Source: Belliella calami (GTDB taxonomy: Bacteria > Bacteroidota > Bacteroidia > Cytophagales > Cyclobacteriaceae). Taken from it: DNA of 64,000 bases. The DNA is taken from contig NZ_JAKZGS010000007.1 in the NCBI RefSeq assembly GCF_022549695.1, forward strand, positions 1 through 64,000, in the 5' to 3' direction. Under the pieces are notes generated by a model. The model had not been told where the DNA came from and did not search any database. It saw only the letters and a program-made list of their open reading frames with translations. Positions 32,606 to 40,600 of the stretch are shown here, piece by piece. The position numbers were made by a program, and so were the translations under genes. Numbering within the stretch: position 1 is the first letter of the stretch; each line of letters starts with the position of its first letter.

Positions 32606-33952
32606 TTATTTATGTTGTTTTAAATATTTCCAATTTACAAATGGCTGAACAAAAACTGCTGGAAGCATTATTAATACATTTACAAGCATAATCAAATTCC
32701 AATTAGAGAAATATTTAAAGAGAATGTATATTAATGGAATTTTAATTAATGCAGCAATTAAGCTTGTAAACAATTGAGGTTTTAACTTACTAATTCCATT
32801 TGCAATGCAATTAGCGGAATAAATATATAGTAAAATGATTGAATAAAAACTGAAATAAACAACTGTCATAGAGTTAGCGATTACTTTTCCATTACCCAAC
32901 CATAAATTGACTATATCTTCAAAATAAATAGAGACGAAAATAATACAAAACGAAAAAATAGTGGCTGTGAAGTTTAAATATTTCTGAACTTTTTTTATCC
33001 AAACAATCCTTCCTTCTGCAAATGCTTTAGTTATTCCTGACCAAATTGGAATTGTCAGAATTGAAAACAAAACCGTTGTCAAATTAAAAATTCTGAAATA
33101 TGCTTGATATTCTACTACATTTTCTGGAGAATAAAATTTAGAAATTAAGAATTCATTTGATGAATTAATTATAAGAAGCGATAGTTGAATAATCAGGAAT
33201 TTCATGCCTAAACCTACAACATTAACAGAAAATTCTTTTCTGTAAAACCTAATATTTGGTCTTGAATTTTTTAAATACGTTGAGAAAACAAAGATTGTAG
33301 CAACTAACAAAGGTATATTTATTGCTAAAAAATATATATAAGAAATAAAAATTAAAGATTCTGAAATACTGCTTTTTTTAAAAAAAATCAAACAAATTAG
33401 AATACTAAAATTTGAAAATAAAGAAATGAAGTTAGCAATTGCTGTTTTTTGCAACGCATACAATATAGATATAATTAGCCTTAGGAACAATTGTAAAGTT
33501 ACAGCAAGAAAAATTATAGAAATTGAAACAATTAAGGTTTCATTGGATAATAACCCATTATCTATATTAAGAATTTTATTCCAATTTATGAAGTTATTAA
33601 ATATTACAAAAAAAACACTTAATAAAAATGCAATTATCCCAATAGTGATATATGAAGTTGATATGTATTGTTTAACCGTTATAAAATCTTTTATACCCAA
33701 TGGTTTAACGATTAAATTCCTTAAACCGTTGCCAACACCTAAATCAAATGTTAAAATCCAATTTAAAACAGAAATAATCGTGAACCAAACACCTAATACT
33801 TCATACTCTGAAAAAAAATTCATGTAGGCTGGTAACGATAAAATATTAATTATCATTGCCAACCCTTTGATACCAATAGAGCCTATAATATTCCAAAAAA
33901 GCTCAATATTTGAACTGATTTTACTAAATACTTTATTTAGAACCATAGACAT
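32606..33952 (-). CDS. wzx: Wzx-type oligosaccharide flippase
   Basis: A 448-residue membrane protein with about 12 hydrophobic segments spread evenly along its length, as in the MOP/PST flippase family. The region FDLGVGNGLRN near residue 73 is the GxGNGLxxN-like element commonly seen in Wzx proteins. It should move undecaprenyl-linked repeat units across the inner membrane. Sequence is very AT-rich. The start overlaps the end of wzy by 20 bases on the same strand, so they are co-transcribed. Confidence 0.88.
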   Translation of the reverse strand: MSMVLNKVFSKISSNIELFWNIIGSIGIKGLAMIINILSLPAYMNFFSEYEVLGVWFTIISVLNWILTFDLGVGNGLRNLIVKPLGIKDFITVKQYISTSYITIGIIAFLLSVFFVIFNNFINWNKILNIDNGLLSNETLIVSISIIFLAVTLQLFLRLIISILYALQKTAIANFISLFSNFSILICLIFFKKSSISESLIFISYIYFLAINIPLLVATIFVFSTYLKNSRPNIRFYRKEFSVNVVGLGMKFLIIQLSLLIINSSNEFLISKFYSPENVVEYQAYFRIFNLTTVLFSILTIPIWSGITKAFAEGRIVWIKKVQKYLNFTATIFSFCIIFVSIYFEDIVNLWLGNGKVIANSMTVVYFSFYSIILLYIYSANCIANGISKLKPQLFTSLIAALIKIPLIYILFKYFSNWNLIMLVNVLIMLPAVFVQPFVNWKYLKQHK

Positions 33953-35177
33953 TTGAAAGTTTAATATTTTTCAAAAAATAAAATAATATAATAAAAGTAG
34001 CAGTAAAATAAATATGTGGTTCCTTATTAATTTGGGACAAAACAATAGTTAGAAATGTAATTCTTGAAATAATATTGACTTTATCGAATGATAAAATTCC
34101 TATAACAAAAGAAATTGTATAAAAAACACCAGAAACCCCAAAAGCTGCAAGAAAGTATGTTGAAGTTGATGTTTGGGAACCATGTGTCAATAAAACAAAA
34201 AGATTTTCAGTATTTCCTAGGCCAGCACCAAAAAGAAAATTATTTTTAAATATTAATATATTAGTTAAAGGTGAATCTATTCTTTCATTAAAGGAAACAG
34301 ATTCTGACACTAATTTTCCAAAAATAGTTGGATTTAATTGATTCAAAAAATATAAAATTAAATTAAGATTCATATAAACTAAAATGATTAAACTCAATAT
34401 TAATAAATATAACAAATATTGCTTTTTACTTACCACAGAATTAATAGTTAAAAAAGAAATAAATATTGGGAAAATCATTAAATATGCAAAAGTAGATTTT
34501 GTAGTTAGAAGCGTTATTAAAAACAGAGCTAAGTTTAATTTTGTAGATTTTCCTGTTTTCCAAAGCTCTAAAGTAATAGCTACTAGTAAATAAGTGGCAA
34601 ATATTCCTGGTTCCCAAAAAGCACCAATATTTCTTTTAAAGCCATCATTCCCCCAAACACTAAAACTTTTAATCGCAAAATAAATTATTCCATTATAATA
34701 TTCTACATCATTAATATTCTTAAATGTACTTAAAGGTAATTGTAAATTTGTTAGATTTAAAATAATATATCCAATTAAGGAAATTACTGAAATTATTTTC
34801 ATCATTTTAATAAAAAAAACTGAAAATTGATCAAATGAAAATCTATTTGTAAAAACATATGAAAAAGTCAAAACCAAAATGAATTTTAAATTTGTAGATA
34901 AATTACCAATATTAAAATTTATTAAAAATGAAAATACAGTTACGGACAAGAAAAATAAATAAAAGATTGTTGAATAATTTTTTTTGAAAAAATGATTTCT
35001 TCTTTTTAAAGTTAGAATTAATACAGGTAATATTAATAAATGATAACAAAAGTTACCAGGAACAGAAGATAAAGGATAACCACTTGTAATTAAAACAAAA
35101 ATTAATAAAACAGAAATCGTCAAAGACTCCTTCTTAAATCTAATTAAATTACTGCTATTGCTTGAAAAAGTTGCCAA
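33933..35177 (-). CDS. wzy: Wzy-type O-antigen/capsule polymerase
   Basis: A 414-residue protein with about 11 hydrophobic segments and a long periplasmic loop around residues 150-200 (NINDVEYYNGIIYF through NIGAFWEPGIFATYLL). GAFWEPGI is a motif common to O-antigen ligase/polymerase-fold proteins. A second polar region contains ERIDSPLTNILIFKNNFLFGAGLGNTENLF, whose GaGlG element is also typical. It joins lipid-linked repeat units in the periplasm. An O-antigen ligase (WaaL) role is less likely because it sits next to wzx inside a synthesis operon. Confidence 0.82.
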   Translation of the reverse strand: MATFSSNSSNLIRFKKESLTISVLLIFVLITSGYPLSSVPGNFCYHLLILPVLILTLKRRNHFFKKNYSTIFYLFFLSVTVFSFLINFNIGNLSTNLKFILVLTFSYVFTNRFSFDQFSVFFIKMMKIISVISLIGYIILNLTNLQLPLSTFKNINDVEYYNGIIYFAIKSFSVWGNDGFKRNIGAFWEPGIFATYLLVAITLELWKTGKSTKLNLALFLITLLTTKSTFAYLMIFPIFISFLTINSVVSKKQYLLYLLILSLIILVYMNLNLILYFLNQLNPTIFGKLVSESVSFNERIDSPLTNILIFKNNFLFGAGLGNTENLFVLLTHGSQTSTSTYFLAAFGVSGVFYTISFVIGILSFDKVNIISRITFLTIVLSQINKEPHIYFTATFIILFYFLKNIKLSNVYGSK

Positions 35178-35453
35178 TTTTTTTTTAAAAAACTATGTTA
35201 TATTTTTAACTTATATTATTGTTCTGGGAATTGATTAAAAAAAAGTTTTATTAAAATAATATAATCATTCTTTTTTTTGCTAGTAGCTTCAATTCCATAG
35301 TGAATTACTCAATTAAGTTCAATTTCTATGAATATCCAATGTCAGTTAATATCAGAGCCATAGTTAATTAGGCTTACTATTGATTACTACTAAATCTTTC
35401 AATATCCGATTAGAATAAATAATACTTTATATGTTTTATTCTAAATGTTAGTC

Positions 35454-36476
35454 TTAACTTTTAAACAACCTTTTAAAACTAGCGTATTTATTTATACCTA
35501 ACAAAGGCTTAATTATTGTCATTAACGAAATTTTTAACCTTTCAAATCTTGGCATTAAAACAATTTCATCAATCTTTTTTTCAAAGTTATAATCAACCTC
35601 AATATTCTTTGGATGGTTTAAAGGGAATTCCAGTGGTGCAGTATTTATAGTACAAAACCTTCTAGTCATTTCTTCAGCAGCAGAATTTCCTTTTATTGAC
35701 TTAGCTCCATGAGTAGAATGTAAATCGATACCTATATTCTGGATTTGATTAAATTTAGGGCAAATACCTAATAAATTATGATGTCTCAAGGAAAATCCTA
35801 TTTGAGAGTCCCAAGAAGCTAATTTAACTGAGTTTTGAAGAGTATATTTAGTTTTGAAATATTTTATAGTTTCCTGATTATACAAGCTGATATTATTAAA
35901 TCTTGCTTTTAAATTTTTAACAGAAACTTCATCTAAATTTTTTAATTCACCATCATAATATTTATTGAATTTTTTGCTCCAAGATGCCCAGCCACAAGGT
36001 AACATATGTTGAGTAAACATATAGCTAGCTTTATTTTTTGGTTCATAATGCCCCAAATAATTTGTTCCTACTATCCAAAGTAATTTTTCATTACTTTCAT
36101 ATTTTTCCAACATTTCTTTACAGAATGCAAAAAATGTCAACTCAGGCAGATTATCATCTTCTAAAAAAATAGCAGAAGTTTCATATTTTAAAACCCAACT
36201 TGCTCCTTTACCTATATTAGCATAAACACCTATATTTTCACTTGAATATTTCTTAACAATTTCACAATCCCAATCTATGTATTTTTCAACTGACTTTCTA
36301 ACATCATCAATAATTACATTTTCTTCAGGATTTCTACCACCATCTGACAAAAGATAGACTTTTTTAGGCTTTACCTCCCTTATACGGTCTAAAATCTTAA
36401 AAACTGTTTCCTTTCTCCTAAAAAGAAAAATTACAATTGGAATATCAAACATTGCTTCATTTTTTTTATTAAACAT
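35454..36476 (-). CDS. GT-A-fold glycosyltransferase (GNT-I/HlpA-like)
   Basis: A 340-residue protein. The N-terminus IPIVIFLFRRKETVFKIL followed by KVYLLSDGGRNPEE is the nucleotide-sugar-binding start of a GT-A fold. IFLEDDNLPELTFF carries the DxD-like metal site (EDDN), as in GNT-I-type transferases and in bacterial proteins sometimes labelled hemolytic protein HlpA-like. MLPCGWASWSKKF is a conserved family segment. It lacks membrane helices. It probably adds one sugar of the repeat unit. A second Met at residue 9 (MFDIPIV) is a possible alternative start. About 280 AT-rich bases separate it from wzy. Confidence 0.75.
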   Translation of the reverse strand: MFNKKNEAMFDIPIVIFLFRRKETVFKILDRIREVKPKKVYLLSDGGRNPEENVIIDDVRKSVEKYIDWDCEIVKKYSSENIGVYANIGKGASWVLKYETSAIFLEDDNLPELTFFAFCKEMLEKYESNEKLLWIVGTNYLGHYEPKNKASYMFTQHMLPCGWASWSKKFNKYYDGELKNLDEVSVKNLKARFNNISLYNQETIKYFKTKYTLQNSVKLASWDSQIGFSLRHHNLLGICPKFNQIQNIGIDLHSTHGAKSIKGNSAAEEMTRRFCTINTAPLEFPLNHPKNIEVDYNFEKKIDEIVLMPRFERLKISLMTIIKPLLGINKYASFKRLFKS

Positions 36477-36502
36477 TATTTATTGTGGTATTGAAAGAAA
36501 AA

Positions 36503-37504
36503 CTAATTTATATACCACTCTACAGCCTCTTGAATACCTTTCTCAATATTATGAGTTGGATTGTAATTTAAAAGCTTCTTTGCTTTTTCGATTGAAGCCA
36601 AAGAATGTGGTATATCTCCATTCCTATTAGGGCCATGAGTTACTTCAATTTTAGCTATATCTTGATCAAATTTTGATAGACTACTCTTTAAAAAATTAAT
36701 CAAAGAAACTAAAGTGGTTCTATCGCCAACTGCTGTATTGTAGATTTGATTTAAAGCCTCTTTATTCTCCGTAGTTAAGCAAAGTAAATTCATTTGAATT
36801 ACATTATCGATGTAGGTAAAATCCCTTGAGAATGTTCCATCGCCATTGATTATTGGACCTTCATGATTCATCAGTTGTTTAACAAAAAGAGGTATCACAG
36901 CAGCGTAGGTTCCATTTGGGTCTTGCCTTCTACCAAAAACATTAAAGTACCTTAAACCCACGGTATCTAAACCATATGACTTGTAAAAAATATCGGCATA
37001 CAGTTCATTTACATATTTTGTAATTGCGTAAGGTGAAAGTGGTTTTCCAATTTCATCTTCTATTTTTGGTAATTTTTCAGAATCTCCATAAGTAGATGAA
37101 CTTGCTGCATAAATAAATCTTTTTACTTGGTTGTCCCTAGCAGCTACGAGCATATTTAGAAATCCTGATACATTCACTTCATTTGAAGTGATAGGGTCAT
37201 TGATAGACCTAGGAACTGATCCAAGGGCAGCTTCATGTAATACAAAGTCAACTCCTTTGCAGGCTTGTTGACAAGTTTCCAAATTTCTAATATCTCCTTC
37301 AATCAATTCAAAATTAGGATTATCGAAAAACGATTCAAGATTATGTCTATATCCAGTCGCAAAATTATCCAAGCAAATTACTTTTGAACCAAGAGCCAAC
37401 AAAGCTTCACAAAGGTTGGAACCAATAAATCCAGCTCCTCCTGTCACCAAAATTTTTTGTTCTTCTAGTTTCTTAAACTGAGCATTTTTCTTAAAGTCTT
37501 GCAT
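36503..37504 (-). CDS. UDP-GlcNAc/GlcNAcA 4-epimerase, WbpP/TviC-like
   Basis: A 333-residue extended SDR. The NAD motif is ILVTGGAGFIGSNL; LDNFATGYRHNL follows as in WbpP/TviC. AASSSTYGDSEKLPKIED and SPYAITKYVNELY carry the Ser and Tyr-x3-Lys catalytic residues, and GLRYFNVFGRRQDPNGTYAAVIPLF is the hallmark of the UDP-GlcNAc(A)-specific branch. The gene overlaps the WbpO/TviB-like gene by 14 bases. As in the Vi-antigen and Pseudomonas O6 pathways, the pair should make UDP-GalNAcA. Confidence 0.88.
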   Translation of the reverse strand: MQDFKKNAQFKKLEEQKILVTGGAGFIGSNLCEALLALGSKVICLDNFATGYRHNLESFFDNPNFELIEGDIRNLETCQQACKGVDFVLHEAALGSVPRSINDPITSNEVNVSGFLNMLVAARDNQVKRFIYAASSSTYGDSEKLPKIEDEIGKPLSPYAITKYVNELYADIFYKSYGLDTVGLRYFNVFGRRQDPNGTYAAVIPLFVKQLMNHEGPIINGDGTFSRDFTYIDNVIQMNLLCLTTENKEALNQIYNTAVGDRTTLVSLINFLKSSLSKFDQDIAKIEVTHGPNRNGDIPHSLASIEKAKKLLNYNPTHNIEKGIQEAVEWYIN

Positions 37505-38801
37505 CTACACTTTCTTTTGTTAAAACAGATTTCACATCAAAGATAACTTGAGTATCTGATTTCTTCAAATCCCAAGATTTAAACAATTTATGAGCTACAG
37601 CCATAATGATCGCTGAATATTGACTCAGATTATTCTTAATGTCTCCACCAACGATCTCCAGTCCATATTCATGCTTTACTTCAGCTGGATCAGCCCAAGG
37701 ATCATACACATCCACGTCCATATCAAATGATTTCAATTCTTTGTATATATCAATTACCCTTGTATTTCTTACATCAGGACAGTCTTCTTTAAAAGTAAAA
37801 CCTAATATCAAAACCTTGGAGTCTATAACCCTTAGGTCCTTACGCATCATATGCTTAATAGTCTCAGTAGCTACGTGCTTGCCCATAGAGTCATTCAATC
37901 TTCTTCCTGCCAAAATAATCTCAGGATGATAACCTACTTCCTGTGCCTTCTGAGCCAAGTAAAAAGGATCGACACCAATACAATGTCCGCCTACTAAACC
38001 TGGCCTAAAAGGCAGAAAGTTCCACTTGGTACCTGCTGCTTCTAATACTTCTTGGGTATCTATATCAAGCAAGTTGAATATCTTCGACAATTCGTTTACA
38101 AAGGCAATGTTAATATCTCTTTGAGAGTTTTCAATCACTTTTGCTGCCTCTGCTACTCTGATGGAAGAAGCTTTATGCGTCCCTGCTGTAATCACTGATT
38201 TATAGAGCTGATCTACATATTCCGCTACCTCTTCCGTGGATCCAGCGGTGACTTTCAATATCTTAGTTACAGTATGTTCCTTATCCCCTGGATTGATTCG
38301 CTCCGGGCTATAGCCAGCAAAAAAGTCCTCGTTGAATTTTAGTCCTGATACTTTTTCAAGTACCGGTACACATTCTTCCTCTGTTACCCCAGGATAAACA
38401 GTGGATTCATAGATAACTACATCACCTTTCTTTAACACCCTTGCAATCGCCTCGGATGCCTTTAGCATAGGAGTTAATACTGGTTTATTATGCTTATCTG
38501 TTGGTGTGGGTACAGTCACCACATAGATATTGCAGGAAGAAATCGGAAGTACAGCATCCGTGATTTGCAATCCAAGTCCCTTCTCTTCCAATTCCACTGG
38601 TGTTTTTACTAATACTTTTTGAAGTTCAACATCAGTGACTTCCAAAGTTCTGTCATGTCCTTTTTGAAGTTCATCTACTCTTTTGGAGTCTATATCGTAT
38701 CCTACAGTTTTATATTTCTCTGCAAAAGCTACTGCCAAAGGAAGTCCGACGTACCCCAAGCCAATAATGGCAATCTTTGATTCTGAAAGTGGTTTTAACA
38801 T
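37491..38801 (-). CDS. UDP-N-acetylhexosamine 6-dehydrogenase, WbpO/TviB-like
   Basis: A 436-residue nucleotide-sugar dehydrogenase. IAIIGLGYVGLPLAVAFA is the NAD motif, VPTPTDKHNKPVLTPM and ESTVYPGVTEEECVPVLE are typical of the WbpO/WbpA/TviB branch, and GLVGGHCIGVDPFYLAQKA contains the thiohemiacetal-forming Cys. It oxidises the C6 hydroxyl of UDP-GlcNAc or UDP-GalNAc using two NAD+. It differs clearly from the UDP-glucose-type enzyme at 40.6 kb. Translation is coupled to the epimerase gene downstream. A long repeat array precedes it. Confidence 0.92.
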   Translation of the reverse strand: MLKPLSESKIAIIGLGYVGLPLAVAFAEKYKTVGYDIDSKRVDELQKGHDRTLEVTDVELQKVLVKTPVELEEKGLGLQITDAVLPISSCNIYVVTVPTPTDKHNKPVLTPMLKASEAIARVLKKGDVVIYESTVYPGVTEEECVPVLEKVSGLKFNEDFFAGYSPERINPGDKEHTVTKILKVTAGSTEEVAEYVDQLYKSVITAGTHKASSIRVAEAAKVIENSQRDINIAFVNELSKIFNLLDIDTQEVLEAAGTKWNFLPFRPGLVGGHCIGVDPFYLAQKAQEVGYHPEIILAGRRLNDSMGKHVATETIKHMMRKDLRVIDSKVLILGFTFKEDCPDVRNTRVIDIYKELKSFDMDVDVYDPWADPAEVKHEYGLEIVGGDIKNNLSQYSAIIMAVAHKLFKSWDLKKSDTQVIFDVKSVLTKESVDARL

Positions 38802-38839
38802 ATTATATTTTGATTATTTTATTTTGTGTCACGCAGAGG

Positions 38840-39260
38840 CGCGGAGAAAAGAGTGTTAAGGTCGTTAAGCGTAATAGTTTATTTGGGTTGAGAGGTTAAG
38901 GGTTAAATGCGTTAATGCTTCGCGTTGAATTGTTAAACGTTAATGCTTCGCCCGCCACGGCGGGTAAACTGTTAAAACGTTAAATGTTAATGTTTGCCTG
39001 CGGCTACACGTTAAAGCGTTAATGCTTCGCCCGCCACGGCGGGTAAACTGTTAAAACGTTAAATGTTAATGTTTGCCTGCGGCTACACGTTAAAGCGTTA
39101 ATGCTTCGCGTTAAAATGTTAAACGTTAATGTTTGCCTGCGGCTACACGTTAAAGCGTTAATGCTTCGCGTTAAAATGTTAAACGTTAATGTTTGCCTCC
39201 GGCCACACGTTAAACGCTTAACGATTAACGTTGAACGGTTAACGTTGAACGCTTAACCAT
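38840..39260. repeat. Modular tandem repeat array, 79- and 60-base units
   Basis: Four consecutive units start at 38939, 39018, 39097 and 39157. The first two are 79 bases and nearly identical: GTTAATGCTTCGC, a 19-base GC-rich hairpin module (CCGCCACGGCGGGTAAACT), then GTTAAAACGTTAAATG and TTTGCCTGCGGCTACACG. The last two are 60 bases, identical in plan but lacking exactly the 19-base module. GTTAA-type simple sequence flanks both ends. The array fills the space between the WbpO-like gene and the toxin gene. It has no coding potential. The modules recur at 39943-40016 and 40455-40565. Confidence 0.9.
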
Positions 39261-39299
39261 GAACCCAAAATGCACAAAGTCCAATAAATCTAGATACTT

Positions 39300-39590
39300 T
39301 TATACATTTTTATTCCAATAACCAGGTTTTCTTTGCAAATGGGCTATAGCTAAAACCAAGATTTCTTCATCCCGAATTTGATAAATAACTCCGTAGGGAA
39401 ATTTATTCAACAAACACCTTCTAGTCCTTTTTGAAATATTTGACCAAGCAGAAGGGTTCTCTTTGATCCGATTTATCGTTAACATCACTTCTTTCAAAAA
39501 CACTTCGCCAAGACCGAATTGCTGAGATTCATAATAAGCATATGATTCATCTAATTCGACTTTTGCAGGACTGAGAAACCGAATTATCAT
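39300..39590 (-). CDS. ParE/RelE-family toxin
   Basis: A 96-residue protein of the ParE/RelE toxin family. It begins with FLSPAKVELDESYAYYES (helix 1-2), continues through FLKEVMLTINRIKENPSAW, and ends with RCLLNKFPYGVIYQIRDEEILVLAIAHLQRKPGYW, which is the characteristic beta sheet and C-terminal motif (FPYGVIY ... AHLQRKPGYW). ParE-branch members inhibit gyrase, while RelE-branch members cleave mRNA; the LxxRKPxYW ending favours the ParE-like branch. The antitoxin gene lies 5 bases upstream. Both are inserted between repeat arrays inside the polysaccharide locus. Confidence 0.9.
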   Translation of the reverse strand: MIIRFLSPAKVELDESYAYYESQQFGLGEVFLKEVMLTINRIKENPSAWSNISKRTRRCLLNKFPYGVIYQIRDEEILVLAIAHLQRKPGYWNKNV

Positions 39591-39595
39591 TTAAT

Positions 39596-39811
39596 TTAAT
39601 TTCTTCTTATTTTAAAAAACTCTTCTTGTGTAAGAACTTGCAATTTCCCCCTGTCAAATGCATCAATACGACTTTCAACTTCCTTGGCCCAAAGTTGATC
39701 CATCACCGGATCAGGTTCATCCAAGCTCTTTAAAAGCAAATCAATCACATTCGCTTTTTCAATAGGTGACAATTTCATTAAATGCTCTATGATTTTCTTA
39801 TTGTTCTCCAT
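39596..39811 (-). CDS. Addiction-module antitoxin
   Basis: A 71-residue protein starting at MENNKKIIEHL (39811); the open frame extends 11 codons further but is less likely. It matches the short addiction-module component family: LMKLSPIEKANVIDLLLKSLD followed by PDPVMDQLWAKEVESRIDAFDRGKLQVL, in which the C-terminal half normally wraps the toxin. Order antitoxin-then-toxin with 5 bases between them is typical. It should bind and neutralise the ParE-like protein and may repress the pair. Confidence 0.88.
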   Translation of the reverse strand: MENNKKIIEHLMKLSPIEKANVIDLLLKSLDEPDPVMDQLWAKEVESRIDAFDRGKLQVLTQEEFFKIRRN

Positions 39812-39899
39812 CCTCAAAAATCTATTTTGATTTATTCTTCCCAATATAACAAATTTTACTAAAATAAATCTAAGTACTTGCTGGTTGCTTTGGTTTAAA

Positions 39900-40068
39900 G
39901 GTTTAAAAGGTTAATCGTTAAGTCGTTAAGTCGTTGAGCGTTAATGCATCGCCCGCCACGGCGGGTAAACTGTTAAAACGTTAAATGTTAATATTTGCCT
40001 GCGGCTACACGTTAAACGATTAACGATTAACGCTGAACGTTGAATGCTGAACGCTTAACCTCTACCCC
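39900..40068. repeat. GTTAA array with one 79-type module copy
   Basis: Simple GTTAAGTCGTTAAG sequence followed by one near-complete module (39943-40016: GTTAATGCATCGC, the GC-rich hairpin CCCGCC-AC-GGCGGG, GTTTGCCTGCGGCTACACG-like text with one change) and then GATTAACG words. It separates the four-helix-bundle gene from the antitoxin gene. Confidence 0.85.
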
Positions 40069-40070
40069 TC

Positions 40071-40451
40071 CTACTTATATCCCTTTCCACCACTATTCTT
40101 TAACTTTAAGATTAAAGCATTAATTTTAAACTTAATGGTTTCTGTAAGCATAAGTAAGATTGACAATTGTTCTTTGTTAAAGAAGTTTGCATCAAATGCT
40201 CTATAAGCTTGTGATCTAACTTCACCACAAGAACCTTTAGCAATATATAGAAATTGAATAAATTCTTTATTTCCATCTCTTTCAAACCCCTCCGCAATGT
40301 TATCCATAACAGATCCAGCAGCACTATTTATCTGAGAAACAAACCTAAAATCATTTTTAAAAGCTTGATTGGTGGCTTGATCTCTAACAATTTTAGCAAG
40401 TTCTCTTGCCTTTTGCCAAATTTCAAGATCTTCAAAAGATTTTATAACCAT
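40071..40451 (-). CDS. Four-helix-bundle protein (S23 / 23S rRNA IVP family)
   Basis: A 126-residue protein of the four-helix-bundle family named after proteins encoded in rRNA intervening sequences. SFEDLEIWQKARELAKIV, RFVSQINSAAGSVMDNIAEGFER and EFIQFLYIAKGSCGEVRSQAYRAFD are the helices 1 to 3 signatures, and the remaining helix is LTETIKFKINALILKLKNS. The function is unknown; the fold is related to the retroelement accessory protein Avd, but no reverse transcriptase is present. It sits between two repeat arrays, and its start is directly next to a module remnant. A decayed relative lies at 42049-42294. Confidence 0.9.
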   Translation of the reverse strand: MVIKSFEDLEIWQKARELAKIVRDQATNQAFKNDFRFVSQINSAAGSVMDNIAEGFERDGNKEFIQFLYIAKGSCGEVRSQAYRAFDANFFNKEQLSILLMLTETIKFKINALILKLKNSGGKGYK

Positions 40452-40454
40452 GAT

Positions 40455-40600
40455 TTTGCCCGCTACGGCGAGTAAATTGTTAAACGTTAATGCTTTGCGG
40501 TGAATCGTTAATGCTTCGAGTTAAAACGTTAAATGTTAATGTTTGCCTGCGGCTACACGTTAAACGCTTAACCGTGAACGCTAAACGGCTACCCCTAACG
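40455..40600. repeat. GTTAA array with degenerate module
   Basis: Contains a diverged GC-rich hairpin (GCCCGCTACGGCGAG), GTTAATGCTTTGCGG, GTTAATGCTTCGAG and the GTTTGCCTGCGGCTACACG block, then GTTAAACGCTTAACCG words up to the end of the ugd gene. Same family as 38840-39260. Confidence 0.85.

Noticed and set aside
38840-39260. Possible CRISPR array
   Set aside because: Units are continuous 79/60-base tandem copies without unique spacers, and no cas gene is near.
40071-40451. Diversity-generating retroelement accessory protein (Avd)
   Set aside because: The fold family is shared, but no reverse transcriptase, template repeat or variable repeat is present; the S23-like assignment is simpler.
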